64,000 nt of DNA from Microbacterium sp. SORGH_AS_0969 (GTDB lineage: Bacteria > Actinomycetota > Actinomycetes > Actinomycetales > Microbacteriaceae). The translations under genes and the position numbers were made by a program. The first letter of the stretch is position 1, and each line of letters opens with the position of its first letter. The DNA lies in NCBI RefSeq assembly GCF_030818255.1, contig NZ_JAUTAG010000001.1, positions 620,001-684,000 of the forward strand, in the 5' to 3' direction. The notes beneath the pieces were generated by a model that was not told the origin of the DNA, did no database searches, and saw nothing but the letters and a program-made list of their open reading frames with translations. Positions 10,201-18,108 of this stretch are shown here, one piece after another.

Positions 10201-10904
10201 GTTACGGCATCTCAGGCGGCAATGGCTTCGAGATCAAGAACTCGTCCTACGTCATCCTGTCGGGCATCACCGTCACGGAAAGCTTGAAAGCGGTGATGGT
10301 GACGCGCAGTGATCATGTGACCGTCTCGAACGTCACAGCCCACACGACCGGTCAAGAGGGTATACACCTGCGACAGAACACGACTGACTCCGTCGTCGCC
10401 GGCAACACAGTGAGCAAGACGGGCCTGGTAACACCCGAGTTCGGCGAAGGCATCTACATTGGCAATCACCCCGACAACTGGTGCTCGCAGAACGACTGCG
10501 AGCCCGACAAGTCGGATCGCAACCTCATCGCCGACAACATAATCTCTCAGACGGCGGCCGAGGCCATCGACGCCAAAGAAGGCTCCGCAGACGGCCGGAT
10601 CATAGGCAACCAGATCGATTCCACCGGGACCACGGCCACGGACCGCTGGATCGTCATCCGTGGAAACGGCTGGTTCGTCGCAGACAACAGAGGTTCTGGC
10701 GGTTCGGTCACCGACGGAATCCGAATCGATGCGCCGCCCCTTCCGGGCTATGGCACGGACAACATCGTCGTTCGAAACAGCGCAACACTCAGCACGACTA
10801 ATGGGTATGCGGTGCGCGTCAATCAAAAGGGCAACCTCGTCGGGTGCACGACCAACACGAAGTCCGGAGGAAAGGCACTGACGAACATCACCTGCGTCAA
10901 ATGA
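7263..10904 (+). CDS. Large secreted protein: four CBM-like/FN3 repeats plus beta-helix domain
   Basis: 1213 residues from a GTG start. The leader, with TASPAVSAEP as likely cleavage region, predicts Sec secretion. Four tandem units of about 215-220 residues follow from residue 35. Each has a beta-sandwich domain (PGTYEND, then S-G-T-W-T, NDSGGSY, ASFTF, W-I-S-R and TVDRYS) and a fibronectin type III domain. From about residue 915 there is a right-handed beta-helix domain (VWICGSSKAILKG, GIHLRQNTTDSV, AEAIDAKEG) closely related to that of the protein at 3187-4944. No sortase motif or C-terminal helix is visible, so it is probably released or held by glycan binding. The repeated domains suggest multivalent attachment of a PL6-like enzyme to polysaccharide (inference). 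The gene stands alone after a 141-bp gap. Confidence 0.83.
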   Translation: MVFTRQIAITGAAALALVASFLTASPAVSAEPVGPGTYENDAAAIEYSGTWTSVASSKDSGGSYHNSTSPTASASLTFAGTGVTWVSRKTASAGINEVYIDDVLVATVDRYDPVGAFQQTLYKTDGLSAGTHTITIKATGQKNAAASGSTTVIDAIVVPQPTSVTGLSVALKAEGPELTWKATAGADGYVVYRTGGEETQRLTESPITDLSFIDTGAQAATRYTYTVRTLSEGQEGPASEAVPVVTAAGPGTYENDHTAITYEGTWTTVASSNDSGGSFASSNSSTSKASFTFNGSSVSWISRRTGASGINDVLVDGTKVATVDRYSAVGAYQQAVFSTDSLSDGPHTITILATGMKNASASGSQTIIDSFVVPDTRVAKNLRADPDGASIALTWTAVPQATSYNVYRQPDAQGDASAMGRVNTEPVVAANFTDAGASPSTSYSYAIAAVLDGEEAPRSETASATAAAGPGTYENTHSAISYSGTWTTTTSTNDSGGSYAQSTSPTASASFTFSGPTIQWISRKTGASGINDVYIDGVKVATVDRYSASGQFQQVVYQTTSLSNGTHTITIKATGKKNASASGSITIIDAFVVPDARVAKNLRAAATTSGVSLTWSSVSSAQSYNVYRAEAGSSPLKVNSSPVTSTTFADTTTTPASVYSYTVKTVVGGSEGPASTATSVVSAALPGTYENDRPAIQYSGTWTTASSNNDSGGSYATSNSPTASASFTFIGSNVVWISRMTGASGINEVLIDGKVVATVDRYSATGKYQVQAHRTTGLSDGVHTITIRNTDKKNEAANGASVIIDSFRVPKPTAPAKLSSVKSTTQENGVNVTWKAAGDPDVVAYNIYRGTSTTGELSRIATVPATATSFLNVDVKGTRTYRYYVRAVDYIDRLSASWTSASATVKAYAGSNYAGIEDCPAATVTVASTAALETALANAKPGDVIRLRDGTYNKRFALSVRGTAAAPVWICGSSKAILKGYGISGGNGFEIKNSSYVILSGITVTESLKAVMVTRSDHVTVSNVTAHTTGQEGIHLRQNTTDSVVAGNTVSKTGLVTPEFGEGIYIGNHPDNWCSQNDCEPDKSDRNLIADNIISQTAAEAIDAKEGSADGRIIGNQIDSTGTTATDRWIVIRGNGWFVADNRGSGGSVTDGIRIDAPPLPGYGTDNIVVRNSATLSTTNGYAVRVNQKGNLVGCTTNTKSGGKALTNITCVK
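7365..9990 (+). repeat. Four in-frame tandem repeats of about 650 bp
   Basis: The PGTYEND start of each unit lies at about 7365, 8010, 8670 and 9318, giving spacings of 645, 660 and 648 bp. The beta-sandwich half is much better conserved than the fibronectin half. Units 2 and 3 look most alike, including a shared DARVAKNLRA/DTRVAKNLRA linker. This is coding repetition from internal duplication, and a likely site of copy-number change. Confidence 0.85.
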
Positions 10905-10981
10905 CCAGTGGAGGGCGGATCGGGTTCCGCAGCGGCCTGCGGGTAGGCTGGGGTCATGATCGATCGACCGACGGCCGCTGA

Positions 10982-12346
10982 ATGCTGAGCTCCGCGGCAG
11001 CTGCGCTCGACCGGATCGATTTCGCGGCGCCCCTGGTGTTGATCGCGGTCATCATCGGCGTTGGTGCCCTCATCGCCCTCTTGGCAATTCCGATTCACCT
11101 GCTTCCGGTCATGGCCTTCATCGTCATGGTGGCGATTCCGGACCGGCTCCTCTTCATCGCGCCGCTCGAGTACTTTCCGCCGGAAGTAATCATCATGTTC
11201 GTGTGGGCTGTTCGAAAGCTCTTGAACGTGGGGACAGGCAGACGCGTCAACGTGCGAACACCTGTGCGAGCGGCCGTCATCGTGATGCTCATGGCCACGT
11301 TGACCTGGTTCATCGTCGTTGCGATGAGCCACACCCCCACACGGTCGGCGTCATGGATGGTCTCGTTCGTCGTGCTCCTCGTACTTCCGCTGATTCTCCC
11401 GGACAGGGATCGGGAGATCGATACTCTTCGCCGCGCGTGGCCATGGACCGGCGCGATCGTCGCCGTGTACGCATGCCTCCAGGCACTGATCCAGTTCAAC
11501 CCGATCTACGACCCTCTGTACAAGAGCCTGCGTTTGATCCCCATCCAGCACTGGTCGGTCTTCCGGGCCGACGCATCGCTAGCCCATCCCCTCACGGCGG
11601 GACTGTTCTTCTCGATGACGCTGGCTTTCTGTGTGGGCCGCTGGGTGGAGACGAGCCGACGGACCTTCGCTGTCCTCGCATTCCTCAACGGGCTTGGCGT
11701 CATTGCGACCGTTTCTCGAGGTTCGTACATCGCTGCGGGAGTCGCTGTCGCTGCGCTCCTTCTCCTAGCCTTGGTCGCCGGCCACCGATTCGGCCGCGAC
11801 AGAATCGTGCTCATCCTGTGCGCGTTCGCGGTCTTCGGTTACTTTGCTTTGCAGTCCGATTCGTTTCAAGAACGCTCGAATAGCATCGACGGTCTCGGCT
11901 CCGTCTCCGCACGTGAGGACATGTGGGGTATCACTGAGGCGACCGCCAGCTGGTACAGATGGCTCGGCGCCGGCCCGGGGACCTCAGAATCGGCGGCCAT
12001 CCCCTTCAATTGGAAGGGCCTGCCGATCGAGAACTCTTACTTCCAGCTGCTCATCAGCGTGGGAGTTCCCGGAGTCATCCTGTTCGGTTTGTTCCTGGCC
12101 ACTGTCTACCGTGTCGCGATTCGCGAGCGTAACCTCAGTGCCATCGGCGGTCTGACAGCCGCTCTCGTCGCCATCGGCGGTTACGCCGCGATCGACGGTC
12201 CGAGAACCGCACTGGGTCTCCTTGCTTTCATGATTCTGCTCGCGGTGAATCCGGTTCGTGCGGACGAAAACATCGTGAAGGCCTACTCTGCTCCAGTCCG
12301 TAATCGACGAAAGTCCTCGCCTGTTCGTCGAGCCGTCGTTCGCTGA
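10982..12346 (+). CDS. O-antigen ligase/polymerase (Wzy-like) membrane protein
   Basis: 454 residues with about ten to twelve hydrophobic segments, beginning at about residue 15 (APLVLIAVIIGVGALIALLA). A periplasm-side loop ahead of the last helices has the ligase/polymerase-type sequence W-L-G-A-G-P-G-T-S-E-S, then IENSYFQLLISVGVPG, which is typical of the Wzy_C family. Such proteins polymerise or transfer lipid-linked oligosaccharide units on the outer face of the membrane. It is followed 13 bp later by the GT2 fusion gene and then by a flippase, so one Wzx/Wzy-dependent polymer is likely assembled here. No strong ribosome site precedes the ATG at 10982; a start further in (about 11036) is possible. 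Confidence 0.82.
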   Translation: MLSSAAAALDRIDFAAPLVLIAVIIGVGALIALLAIPIHLLPVMAFIVMVAIPDRLLFIAPLEYFPPEVIIMFVWAVRKLLNVGTGRRVNVRTPVRAAVIVMLMATLTWFIVVAMSHTPTRSASWMVSFVVLLVLPLILPDRDREIDTLRRAWPWTGAIVAVYACLQALIQFNPIYDPLYKSLRLIPIQHWSVFRADASLAHPLTAGLFFSMTLAFCVGRWVETSRRTFAVLAFLNGLGVIATVSRGSYIAAGVAVAALLLLALVAGHRFGRDRIVLILCAFAVFGYFALQSDSFQERSNSIDGLGSVSAREDMWGITEATASWYRWLGAGPGTSESAAIPFNWKGLPIENSYFQLLISVGVPGVILFGLFLATVYRVAIRERNLSAIGGLTAALVAIGGYAAIDGPRTALGLLAFMILLAVNPVRADENIVKAYSAPVRNRRKSSPVRRAVVR

Positions 12347-12359
12347 GTTAGGAATCGAG

Positions 12360-13832
12360 TTGAATCTGCCGTACTCTGCTACGCCCTCTGTCTCCTGTGT
12401 TGTTCCGACCCACGGCCGGCCAGAGTTCCTCGCTGCGGCTCTCTCCTCTGTGCTGAAACAGAGCTATCTGCCCGTTGAGATCGTGGTGGTGAGCGATGAC
12501 GAAGACGTGTCCGCTTCGGAAGCCGTGGTGAACGCGGCGAGCGACGGAGCCGATGTACCGATTCGTTTGGTGCGTCGGGCGCATGGTGAACCGGGCGCTT
12601 CCGGCTCCCGCAACCTTGGCGCTCATCAGGCGCAGGGAGAGCTGTTGGCGTTTTTGGATGACGACGACATCTGGGAACCGGAACATCTTGCCTCGGCGGT
12701 GGCCCTGCTCGTGAATCGTCAGGTGGATGCAGTGGTCTCGCCGTTCTACCGATTCTCAACCTCGGGACGGAGCACAACCACCACTCCGTCCGAGGCATTG
12801 ACCGCGCGGGACGCGTTTGTGCGCTCCCCAGGGGTCACCGGGAGCACCCTCGTCATCCGAGCCGACGTGTTCGCTCTCCTAGGCGGCTACGACGTCGCGC
12901 TCCCCGTCATGAACGACATCGATCTCTTCCTTCGTTTCCTCTTAGCTGGACACGAGTACGCGGTCGCTCCCGAGCCCACCGTTGGTGTGCGCAAACACGA
13001 TTCCGGACAGCTGACGGACAACTCTCCACGTCGCGTTGCAGGCGGATGGGCATTCCTTGAAAAGCACCGGGGAGCCTTTGCTACTCAGGACGTATCGCCG
13101 CGCCTGCATTGGCAATACAGAATGCTCTGGCGCACCCGTCCGAAGAATCCGATCGTGCGCCTGAGGGCACTCGTGGGAATGCTGCGATATCCGGCGGGCG
13201 TGATCGCCCAAGATTCACCTGGTCCTTCGCGACGTATTCAAACTCGCGCAGATCTGAGGGACTTCATCGAAGCGGATGCCCTGGCACAGGGCGCCGAGAA
13301 ACTTCCCATCTGGAGACGCCGCTCGAAGCCGACTCTGCGCTTTCTCCGCGCTCTCCGGGTGGTCGAGTACCACCGTCGTCCCGGCGCGCCCTTCGCGACG
13401 AAACCGCTTCTTTTCCTGGCTCAGCGACGCCTGCGACGTCTTGCCGTTCTGACGGGGATCTCGATTCCGCCGGGTGCCTTTGGTAAGGGCCTCGGGCTCC
13501 CCCACTACGGCAGTATCGTGGTGCATTCACGCGCACGGTTCGGCGACTGGTGCTGCGTGCAGAACAATGTGAATATCGGTGTCTATCGCGGCGGTGTCCC
13601 CAGGGGTGGGGATTTCCTCTACGTCGCTCCGGGTGCTGTCCTGTATGGCGACATCACGATCGGGTCGGGAGCCGTCATCGGCGCCAATTCGGTTGTGAAC
13701 ACCGACGTTGAGGCGAACACGACCTTCGCAGGATCGCCCGCCCGGCTGATCTCACGTCGGGATGCGTCTCTGCTGCACCTCGACGAGGTCGCTGCACGTA
13801 TGACGGTCCAGAGAAGCGCGCACAAGAAGTGA
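12360..13832 (+). CDS. GT2 glycosyltransferase fused to serine-acetyltransferase-like domain
   Basis: 490 residues from a TTG start with AGGA seven bases upstream. Residues about 8-240 are a GT-A fold family 2 glycosyltransferase: VSCVVPTHGRPEF, then LLAFLDDDDIWEPEHL with the acidic metal-binding cluster. Residues about 340-475 are a left-handed beta-helix acetyltransferase related to CysE/SAT enzymes: FGKGLGLPHYGSIVVHS, then NNVNIGVYRGG, TIGSGAVIGANSVV and FAGSPARLI. In other loci these are usually separate proteins. The fusion suggests sugar transfer and O-acetylation of the same unit (inference). It overlaps the flippase gene by 4 nt (GTGA). Confidence 0.87.
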   Translation: MNLPYSATPSVSCVVPTHGRPEFLAAALSSVLKQSYLPVEIVVVSDDEDVSASEAVVNAASDGADVPIRLVRRAHGEPGASGSRNLGAHQAQGELLAFLDDDDIWEPEHLASAVALLVNRQVDAVVSPFYRFSTSGRSTTTTPSEALTARDAFVRSPGVTGSTLVIRADVFALLGGYDVALPVMNDIDLFLRFLLAGHEYAVAPEPTVGVRKHDSGQLTDNSPRRVAGGWAFLEKHRGAFATQDVSPRLHWQYRMLWRTRPKNPIVRLRALVGMLRYPAGVIAQDSPGPSRRIQTRADLRDFIEADALAQGAEKLPIWRRRSKPTLRFLRALRVVEYHRRPGAPFATKPLLFLAQRRLRRLAVLTGISIPPGAFGKGLGLPHYGSIVVHSRARFGDWCCVQNNVNIGVYRGGVPRGGDFLYVAPGAVLYGDITIGSGAVIGANSVVNTDVEANTTFAGSPARLISRRDASLLHLDEVAARMTVQRSAHKK

Positions 13833-15016
13833 AACAGCAATTCCTCTTCATCCTCATCTCGCGAGGTCTCGCCAGCGTGCTCAATGCGCTGGTCTTCGTC
13901 TGGCTGGGGCGACTCGTAGGCGTCGAGCTCGTCGGCGTCTTGGGGATTGTGACGAGCATCACATCCTTCATCTTCCTGATCGCAGACTTTGGAATGGCGA
14001 CATTTCTCTCTCGAGAACGCGCAAGAGGGAACGTGGATCACGTGTCCGGGGCCCTCATGTTCAACGTGACGAGCACGCTCGTCTTCGGCGCACTTCTGAC
14101 GATCGCTCTTGCCGCCTTCGCTGCAGTCGGAGTGGTCCCGTGGGCGGTCGTCCTTCTGGGGCTGGCAGCTGCGTTGGAGAAGAACACCGAGACGACGTTG
14201 AGCGTGCCCATCGCCGATAAGAAGAAGTTCGTTCCGGCGTTCAATGTGCTCCTGCGCCGAGCGCTCGCTCTGATCGCGTTCGGCGCAGCAGTGCTCGCCG
14301 GCGTCGACCCCGTCCTGGCGTTCTGCTTGGGCACCGCCGCGGCCGCCGTCGCCGGGCAGATCCAGATCAGAACCTGGATGCGGGGAAGAGTCGACCCCGT
14401 GGGCCCTGTCTCGTTCGCTCGATTGAAGGACACCGCCCAGCAGGCGTGGCCGTTTTGGATCAGTAACGTCACCGCAGGTGCGCGGCAGCTCGACATCCCG
14501 ATTGTCGGCCTCTTCGCCTCCGCCTACTCCGCGGGCCTTTACTCAGCCTCGTCGAAGATCATGAACCCATTCCGGCTCATCCCTTCCACCTTGACCGCCC
14601 TCGTCGTGCCGCATGTCGCGCGCCAAGGCAAGGCGACGGCAAGGAAGACCGCGATGAAGATCTCTGCGCTCTTCTTGGCAACTCTGGTCGTGATCGTGCC
14701 AGCTTCGCTCTTCAGCGAGCCGCTGGTGGTCTTTCTCATGGGAGAGGAGTTCAGCGGGGGCGGCGCGATATTCGCGTTGATGCTGCTCGGACTGCCGTTC
14801 GTCGCTCTCGCACCCCCGCTCGGATCCGTTCTGCAGAGCCAAGGACAGGAGAAGTTCGTCGGGTTGAACGGAACCATCTTCGCGATCGTCACGATCGGAT
14901 TTGTCGCGGTGGGAGCGCTACTCTCCGGAGGGGAAGGAGCAGCTTTGGGGTTGGGGTTGTCCTACGTGCTCAAGTGCCTGTCTCTGTTCGTTCGGATCGT
15001 TCGGCACCTTAAGTAG
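13829..15016 (+). CDS. Oligosaccharide flippase (Wzx-like)
   Basis: 395 residues, almost entirely hydrophobic, with about 12 predicted helices and the layout of the polysaccharide transport (PST/MOP) family: an early LASVLNALVFVWLGRLVGVE, and later SNVTAGARQLDIPIVGLFAS and AGLYSASSKIM, typical of Wzx-type lipid-linked oligosaccharide flippases. It acts in the cytoplasmic membrane, moving undecaprenyl-linked repeat units outward. The GTG start overlaps the preceding stop by 4 nt. It ends 17 bp from the convergent acetyltransferase gene without a clear terminator. It is distinct from the second flippase at 24360-25589. Confidence 0.86.
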   Translation: MKQQFLFILISRGLASVLNALVFVWLGRLVGVELVGVLGIVTSITSFIFLIADFGMATFLSRERARGNVDHVSGALMFNVTSTLVFGALLTIALAAFAAVGVVPWAVVLLGLAAALEKNTETTLSVPIADKKKFVPAFNVLLRRALALIAFGAAVLAGVDPVLAFCLGTAAAAVAGQIQIRTWMRGRVDPVGPVSFARLKDTAQQAWPFWISNVTAGARQLDIPIVGLFASAYSAGLYSASSKIMNPFRLIPSTLTALVVPHVARQGKATARKTAMKISALFLATLVVIVPASLFSEPLVVFLMGEEFSGGGAIFALMLLGLPFVALAPPLGSVLQSQGQEKFVGLNGTIFAIVTIGFVAVGALLSGGEGAALGLGLSYVLKCLSLFVRIVRHLK

Positions 15017-15033
15017 ACATCTCCCGGCTCGGA

Positions 15034-15582
15034 CTACGAAAGTCCGCCGAGATCCATCGGAGGGCGCGGTCCGGTCTCGCGCACGGAGTCCACGCGTGAG
15101 CGGTAGCTCTCGCCGCGCATATCGGACTCCGCGGGCCAGCCACCCACCTTGGCCATCAGATCATCGTATGAACTCACTGGTCTCGCAGGATTTCCCGCGA
15201 CGACCAGGCCAGACGGTACGGATCTGGTGACAACGGATCCGGCACCGATGACACAACGATCACCAATGGCGACCCCCGGCATGATGATTGCTCCGGTGCC
15301 TACGAAGACATCTGATCCGATCGTCACCGGGGCGTACCGGAATCGACGTCCACGCTCATCCCGGTGGAGCCATCCAGTGCCATCGTGGGTGACGAGCGTC
15401 ACTTGAGAGCTGATCGTGACGCGATCTCCGACGGTTACCAACCAGGGTTCGGTGGTGACAATCTTCGATAGGATCCGGCAGCCGGTTCCCACCGTGCACC
15501 CCATGGCCCGAGACGCATAGACGGGACCCTTGAGGGCCTTCAGAACGCGGTACTTGATGTATGGCCACTTCATGTGTATCAA
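15034..15582 (-). CDS. Hexapeptide-repeat O-acetyltransferase
   Basis: 182 residues. The C-terminal two thirds is a left-handed beta-helix acetyltransferase of the maltose/galactoside acetyltransferase type: VTISSQVTLVTHDG with a probable catalytic His, then TIGSDVFVGTGAIIMPGV, IGDRCVIGAGSVVTRSVP and VVAGNPARPV. It would transfer acetyl from acetyl-CoA to a sugar in the cytoplasm. It is the last gene of a three-gene minus-strand operon and overlaps the upstream transferase by 4 nt. A second ATG three codons in (M4) is an alternative start. The substrate is not determinable from sequence. Confidence 0.88.
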   Translation of the reverse strand: MIHMKWPYIKYRVLKALKGPVYASRAMGCTVGTGCRILSKIVTTEPWLVTVGDRVTISSQVTLVTHDGTGWLHRDERGRRFRYAPVTIGSDVFVGTGAIIMPGVAIGDRCVIGAGSVVTRSVPSGLVVAGNPARPVSSYDDLMAKVGGWPAESDMRGESYRSRVDSVRETGPRPPMDLGGLS

Positions 15583-16658
15583 TCCGCCTTCAGAGAGTTC
15601 ACGAGACGTAGCAAGAGATCGACGCTGTTCTCGGTAGAGAACTCTCCCAGCCAGCCTCTCGGCGCGGACCGCGGCAACCGCATCGCACGCAGAACAGCAT
15701 CGGCATACTCATCGACGGAGTCCGTCCGCGCGAAAAACCCTGTTACTCCGGGAACGATCGCATCCGCGCTGCCGAAGGCGGTCGAGCCGACTACGGACGG
15801 AACACCGCGAGACGCCGCCTCGGGCAGGACATTGCCGAACCCTTCCACGGCTGAGGGCAGCAACACGACAGCGTTCGCGGGAATGTGATCGAACCAGTTC
15901 TCGACTCGCCCCTTCAGCACGATCGGGTAGGGACGCTGAACGATGCCGAGGTCACGTTCGAGTTCACCGACGCCGAAGTAGTGGACGGCGACATCCACCT
16001 CCTTCGCGAGCCGGTCGGCGATCTCGACGGCAAGCATCGGACGCTTCTTCGCAACCACGCGTGCGGGCACCACGAGCGTGACCGAACGAGTCTCGGGCTG
16101 CGGGTCGGCGGGGAACGCGATGCCCGACTTCGCGATCGCCGGATTGGGAATCACCCACACTCGCTCGCGCTGCAGGCGCGCCGCGTACTGGAAAACCGCG
16201 CCCACAGGGTGCGAGATCGCGACGAATGCGTCGGCCTTGGGGTAGAGAGCGCGATAAGCCTTGTCGCGAGCAAAGACGTGCAATCCGCTGTGATCGGCTT
16301 CCGCGAACGGGATGTTCCGTTCGCTAATCACCACGCGAGGGCGAAGGCGCTTCGGAAGAGACTGAACCACCGCAAGCAGTTGAAAGTTCGCTCGCGTCAT
16401 CATCGCGATCGCCACATCTGGCTGCTCGGCCAGCAAGTACTTGCGCAGAGCATGCGTCTCGCTCGCCCGTCCGGCACCGGCACGGGAGATGTGTCGAACG
16501 TGCACTCCCTCCAGAGTCGGCTCACCCTCGCGGGCGCGGAGGAGGACGACCTCGACATCGTGCCCGCGACGGGCAACCTCCGTTGCCCACATCTTCGTAA
16601 CGAACTCTGCACCCCCGCCGACGAGGGAAGGAAGGACGAACGCGATCTTACGGCTCAT
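15579..16658 (-). CDS. GT4-family glycosyltransferase
   Basis: 359 residues, GT-B fold. The N-terminus is KIAFVLPSLVGGGAEFVTKM, the acceptor-side motif of GT4 enzymes that act late in surface glycan synthesis. The C-terminal donor-binding half has VVPARVVAKKRPMLAVEIA, then LLPSAVEGFGNVLPEAAS, including the E-x7-E pattern. It is soluble or peripheral, with no membrane helix. It overlaps the genes on both sides by 4 nt, so the three minus-strand genes are translated together. Specificity is unknown. Confidence 0.88.
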   Translation of the reverse strand: MSRKIAFVLPSLVGGGAEFVTKMWATEVARRGHDVEVVLLRAREGEPTLEGVHVRHISRAGAGRASETHALRKYLLAEQPDVAIAMMTRANFQLLAVVQSLPKRLRPRVVISERNIPFAEADHSGLHVFARDKAYRALYPKADAFVAISHPVGAVFQYAARLQRERVWVIPNPAIAKSGIAFPADPQPETRSVTLVVPARVVAKKRPMLAVEIADRLAKEVDVAVHYFGVGELERDLGIVQRPYPIVLKGRVENWFDHIPANAVVLLPSAVEGFGNVLPEAASRGVPSVVGSTAFGSADAIVPGVTGFFARTDSVDEYADAVLRAMRLPRSAPRGWLGEFSTENSVDLLLRLVNSLKAD

Positions 16659-17788
16659 CCCTCCTCCTCCTCCGCGGACGCCTCACGACCAAGCACGAAC
16701 GGAACAAGGATGGTGGCACGAAGCCCCTCGACCGAAATAATCGCGCGCTCGGCCTTCACGTCGTTGACTCGTCGGATGGCGGCCGCCACGTCCTCGGGGG
16801 TACGTTCGGCAATCCGCGTGCCATTGACACCTTCCACCACCAAGCCGTTCGGCTCGCCACCAGCGGTGGTTATGACGGGCAGTCCGCATGCGAGCGACTC
16901 CACTACCGCGCGCGGGAAGCCCTCGTGGTGGGAAGTCATCAGAAGCGCGGAGTGCGCGCGGAGGTAGTCGGAGACGCTTCGCTTCTCGACGGGGCCCCTG
17001 ATGTCGATGCGATCAGAGAGGCCGAGTTCCGCGGCAAGGTCCTTGGTCTTCTGCAGCAGCGAACCGCCGCCAAGCATCGTCAAAGAGTATTGGGGGCCTG
17101 CGGCAGCGATGGCCCGCACCGCGAGCAACGGGTCTTTTGTCGCTTCGAAACGCCCAACCCAGAGGAGATTCGTGCGATCTCCCTCGAGAGGCTGGTCGGC
17201 GGGATAGAAGTACTCGTCGTCGAACCACGTGGGAGAGAACCGAACGTTCCCACCCCACTGGCTCAGCCGCTCGGCAGCCGCACTATTGAAGATCACGACG
17301 TCTTCGCACTCCTTGACAGCGCGCTTCTCGAGAAAACGGAAAGCCTTCGTGAACTTCTTGAAGTATGACTCATTGCCGAGCTTGATACTGTCTTCGCCGT
17401 CGTTATGAATGAACTGCACGTGACGGGTCTTGCGAAAGAACCGGCGAATCGCAAAGCCGGTCGTGATTCTGTGCGTCTGCAAGACATCAGCCGAAATCGC
17501 TGCTCGATGCTTCCAGACACCCCAGACGAGCTGTGCAATATGAGGAATTCTCGGTCGGATTACGGTGTTGTCAGCGCGATAGACGGGAAGGAATTTTACG
17601 AAGCGCCCGTCGATCTCTTCCGTCCGCCACGTGCCAATCGATGCGTCTCCGACCGCATCGACTCCGACAATTGCAAGATCCATATCGTCGGGACGGTACT
17701 TGATCAGGCCGCGAATGCAGGTATCCACTCCGCCCGGCTTCGACTTTCGAGGATCGATCGGCTCGATCAGAACGCGCTTTTCCGTCAC
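16655..17788 (-). CDS. GT4-family glycosyltransferase
   Basis: 377 residues, GT-B fold. The N-terminal PRKSKPGGVDTCIRGLI is the donor-proximal Gly-rich loop. The C-terminal half shows LLWVGRFEATKDPLLAVRA, then MTSHHEGFPRAVVESLACG, the E-x7-E signature of retaining GT4 transferases. It is the first gene of the three-gene minus-strand operon. The C-terminus is acidic (EASAEEEEG) and overlaps the next gene by 4 nt. Donor and acceptor are unknown. Confidence 0.88.
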   Translation of the reverse strand: MTEKRVLIEPIDPRKSKPGGVDTCIRGLIKYRPDDMDLAIVGVDAVGDASIGTWRTEEIDGRFVKFLPVYRADNTVIRPRIPHIAQLVWGVWKHRAAISADVLQTHRITTGFAIRRFFRKTRHVQFIHNDGEDSIKLGNESYFKKFTKAFRFLEKRAVKECEDVVIFNSAAAERLSQWGGNVRFSPTWFDDEYFYPADQPLEGDRTNLLWVGRFEATKDPLLAVRAIAAAGPQYSLTMLGGGSLLQKTKDLAAELGLSDRIDIRGPVEKRSVSDYLRAHSALLMTSHHEGFPRAVVESLACGLPVITTAGGEPNGLVVEGVNGTRIAERTPEDVAAAIRRVNDVKAERAIISVEGLRATILVPFVLGREASAEEEEG

Positions 17789-18108
17789 GGGATCTCCATT
17801 CTCCGGCCGCCAGCGGACAGGACGGCGACACCCCGCTTCCGCGTCGTCAACGACCGCCCCATCCTATCGACACGCGAATGCGAAGACCTTCACTCGTCTT
17901 CTTCGGCCGGTCGGACACGAGCAGGAGACCCAAAGAGGCGATCAACCGTCATCCCAAGCCCCCACGGCTCCGCCGAGAGGCTCAGGGTGAGTCCATCACC
18001 CGCATGGGGGACCCCGCTCAAGGACGTCGGCAGCGGGACAGCGCTACGCGGCCATCATTCGAGGACGGATCATGCGTGCGGCCTCGGCGCGTATCCCCTC
18101 GACTGGAA
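17789..18108. other. Intergenic region, 320 bp
   Basis: This lies between the start of the minus-strand GT operon and the stop of the DUF4012 gene upstream, so it should hold a terminator for one and a promoter for the other. A short hairpin (GGGTGA 17985-17990 with TCACCC 17996-18001) could be a weak terminator. Open frames here show no recognisable protein. I see no RNA gene. Confidence 0.4.

Noticed and set aside
10956..10988. Ten-codon frame overlapping the start of the Wzy-like gene
   Set aside because: A leader peptide is possible but nothing but an ATG and a stop supports it.
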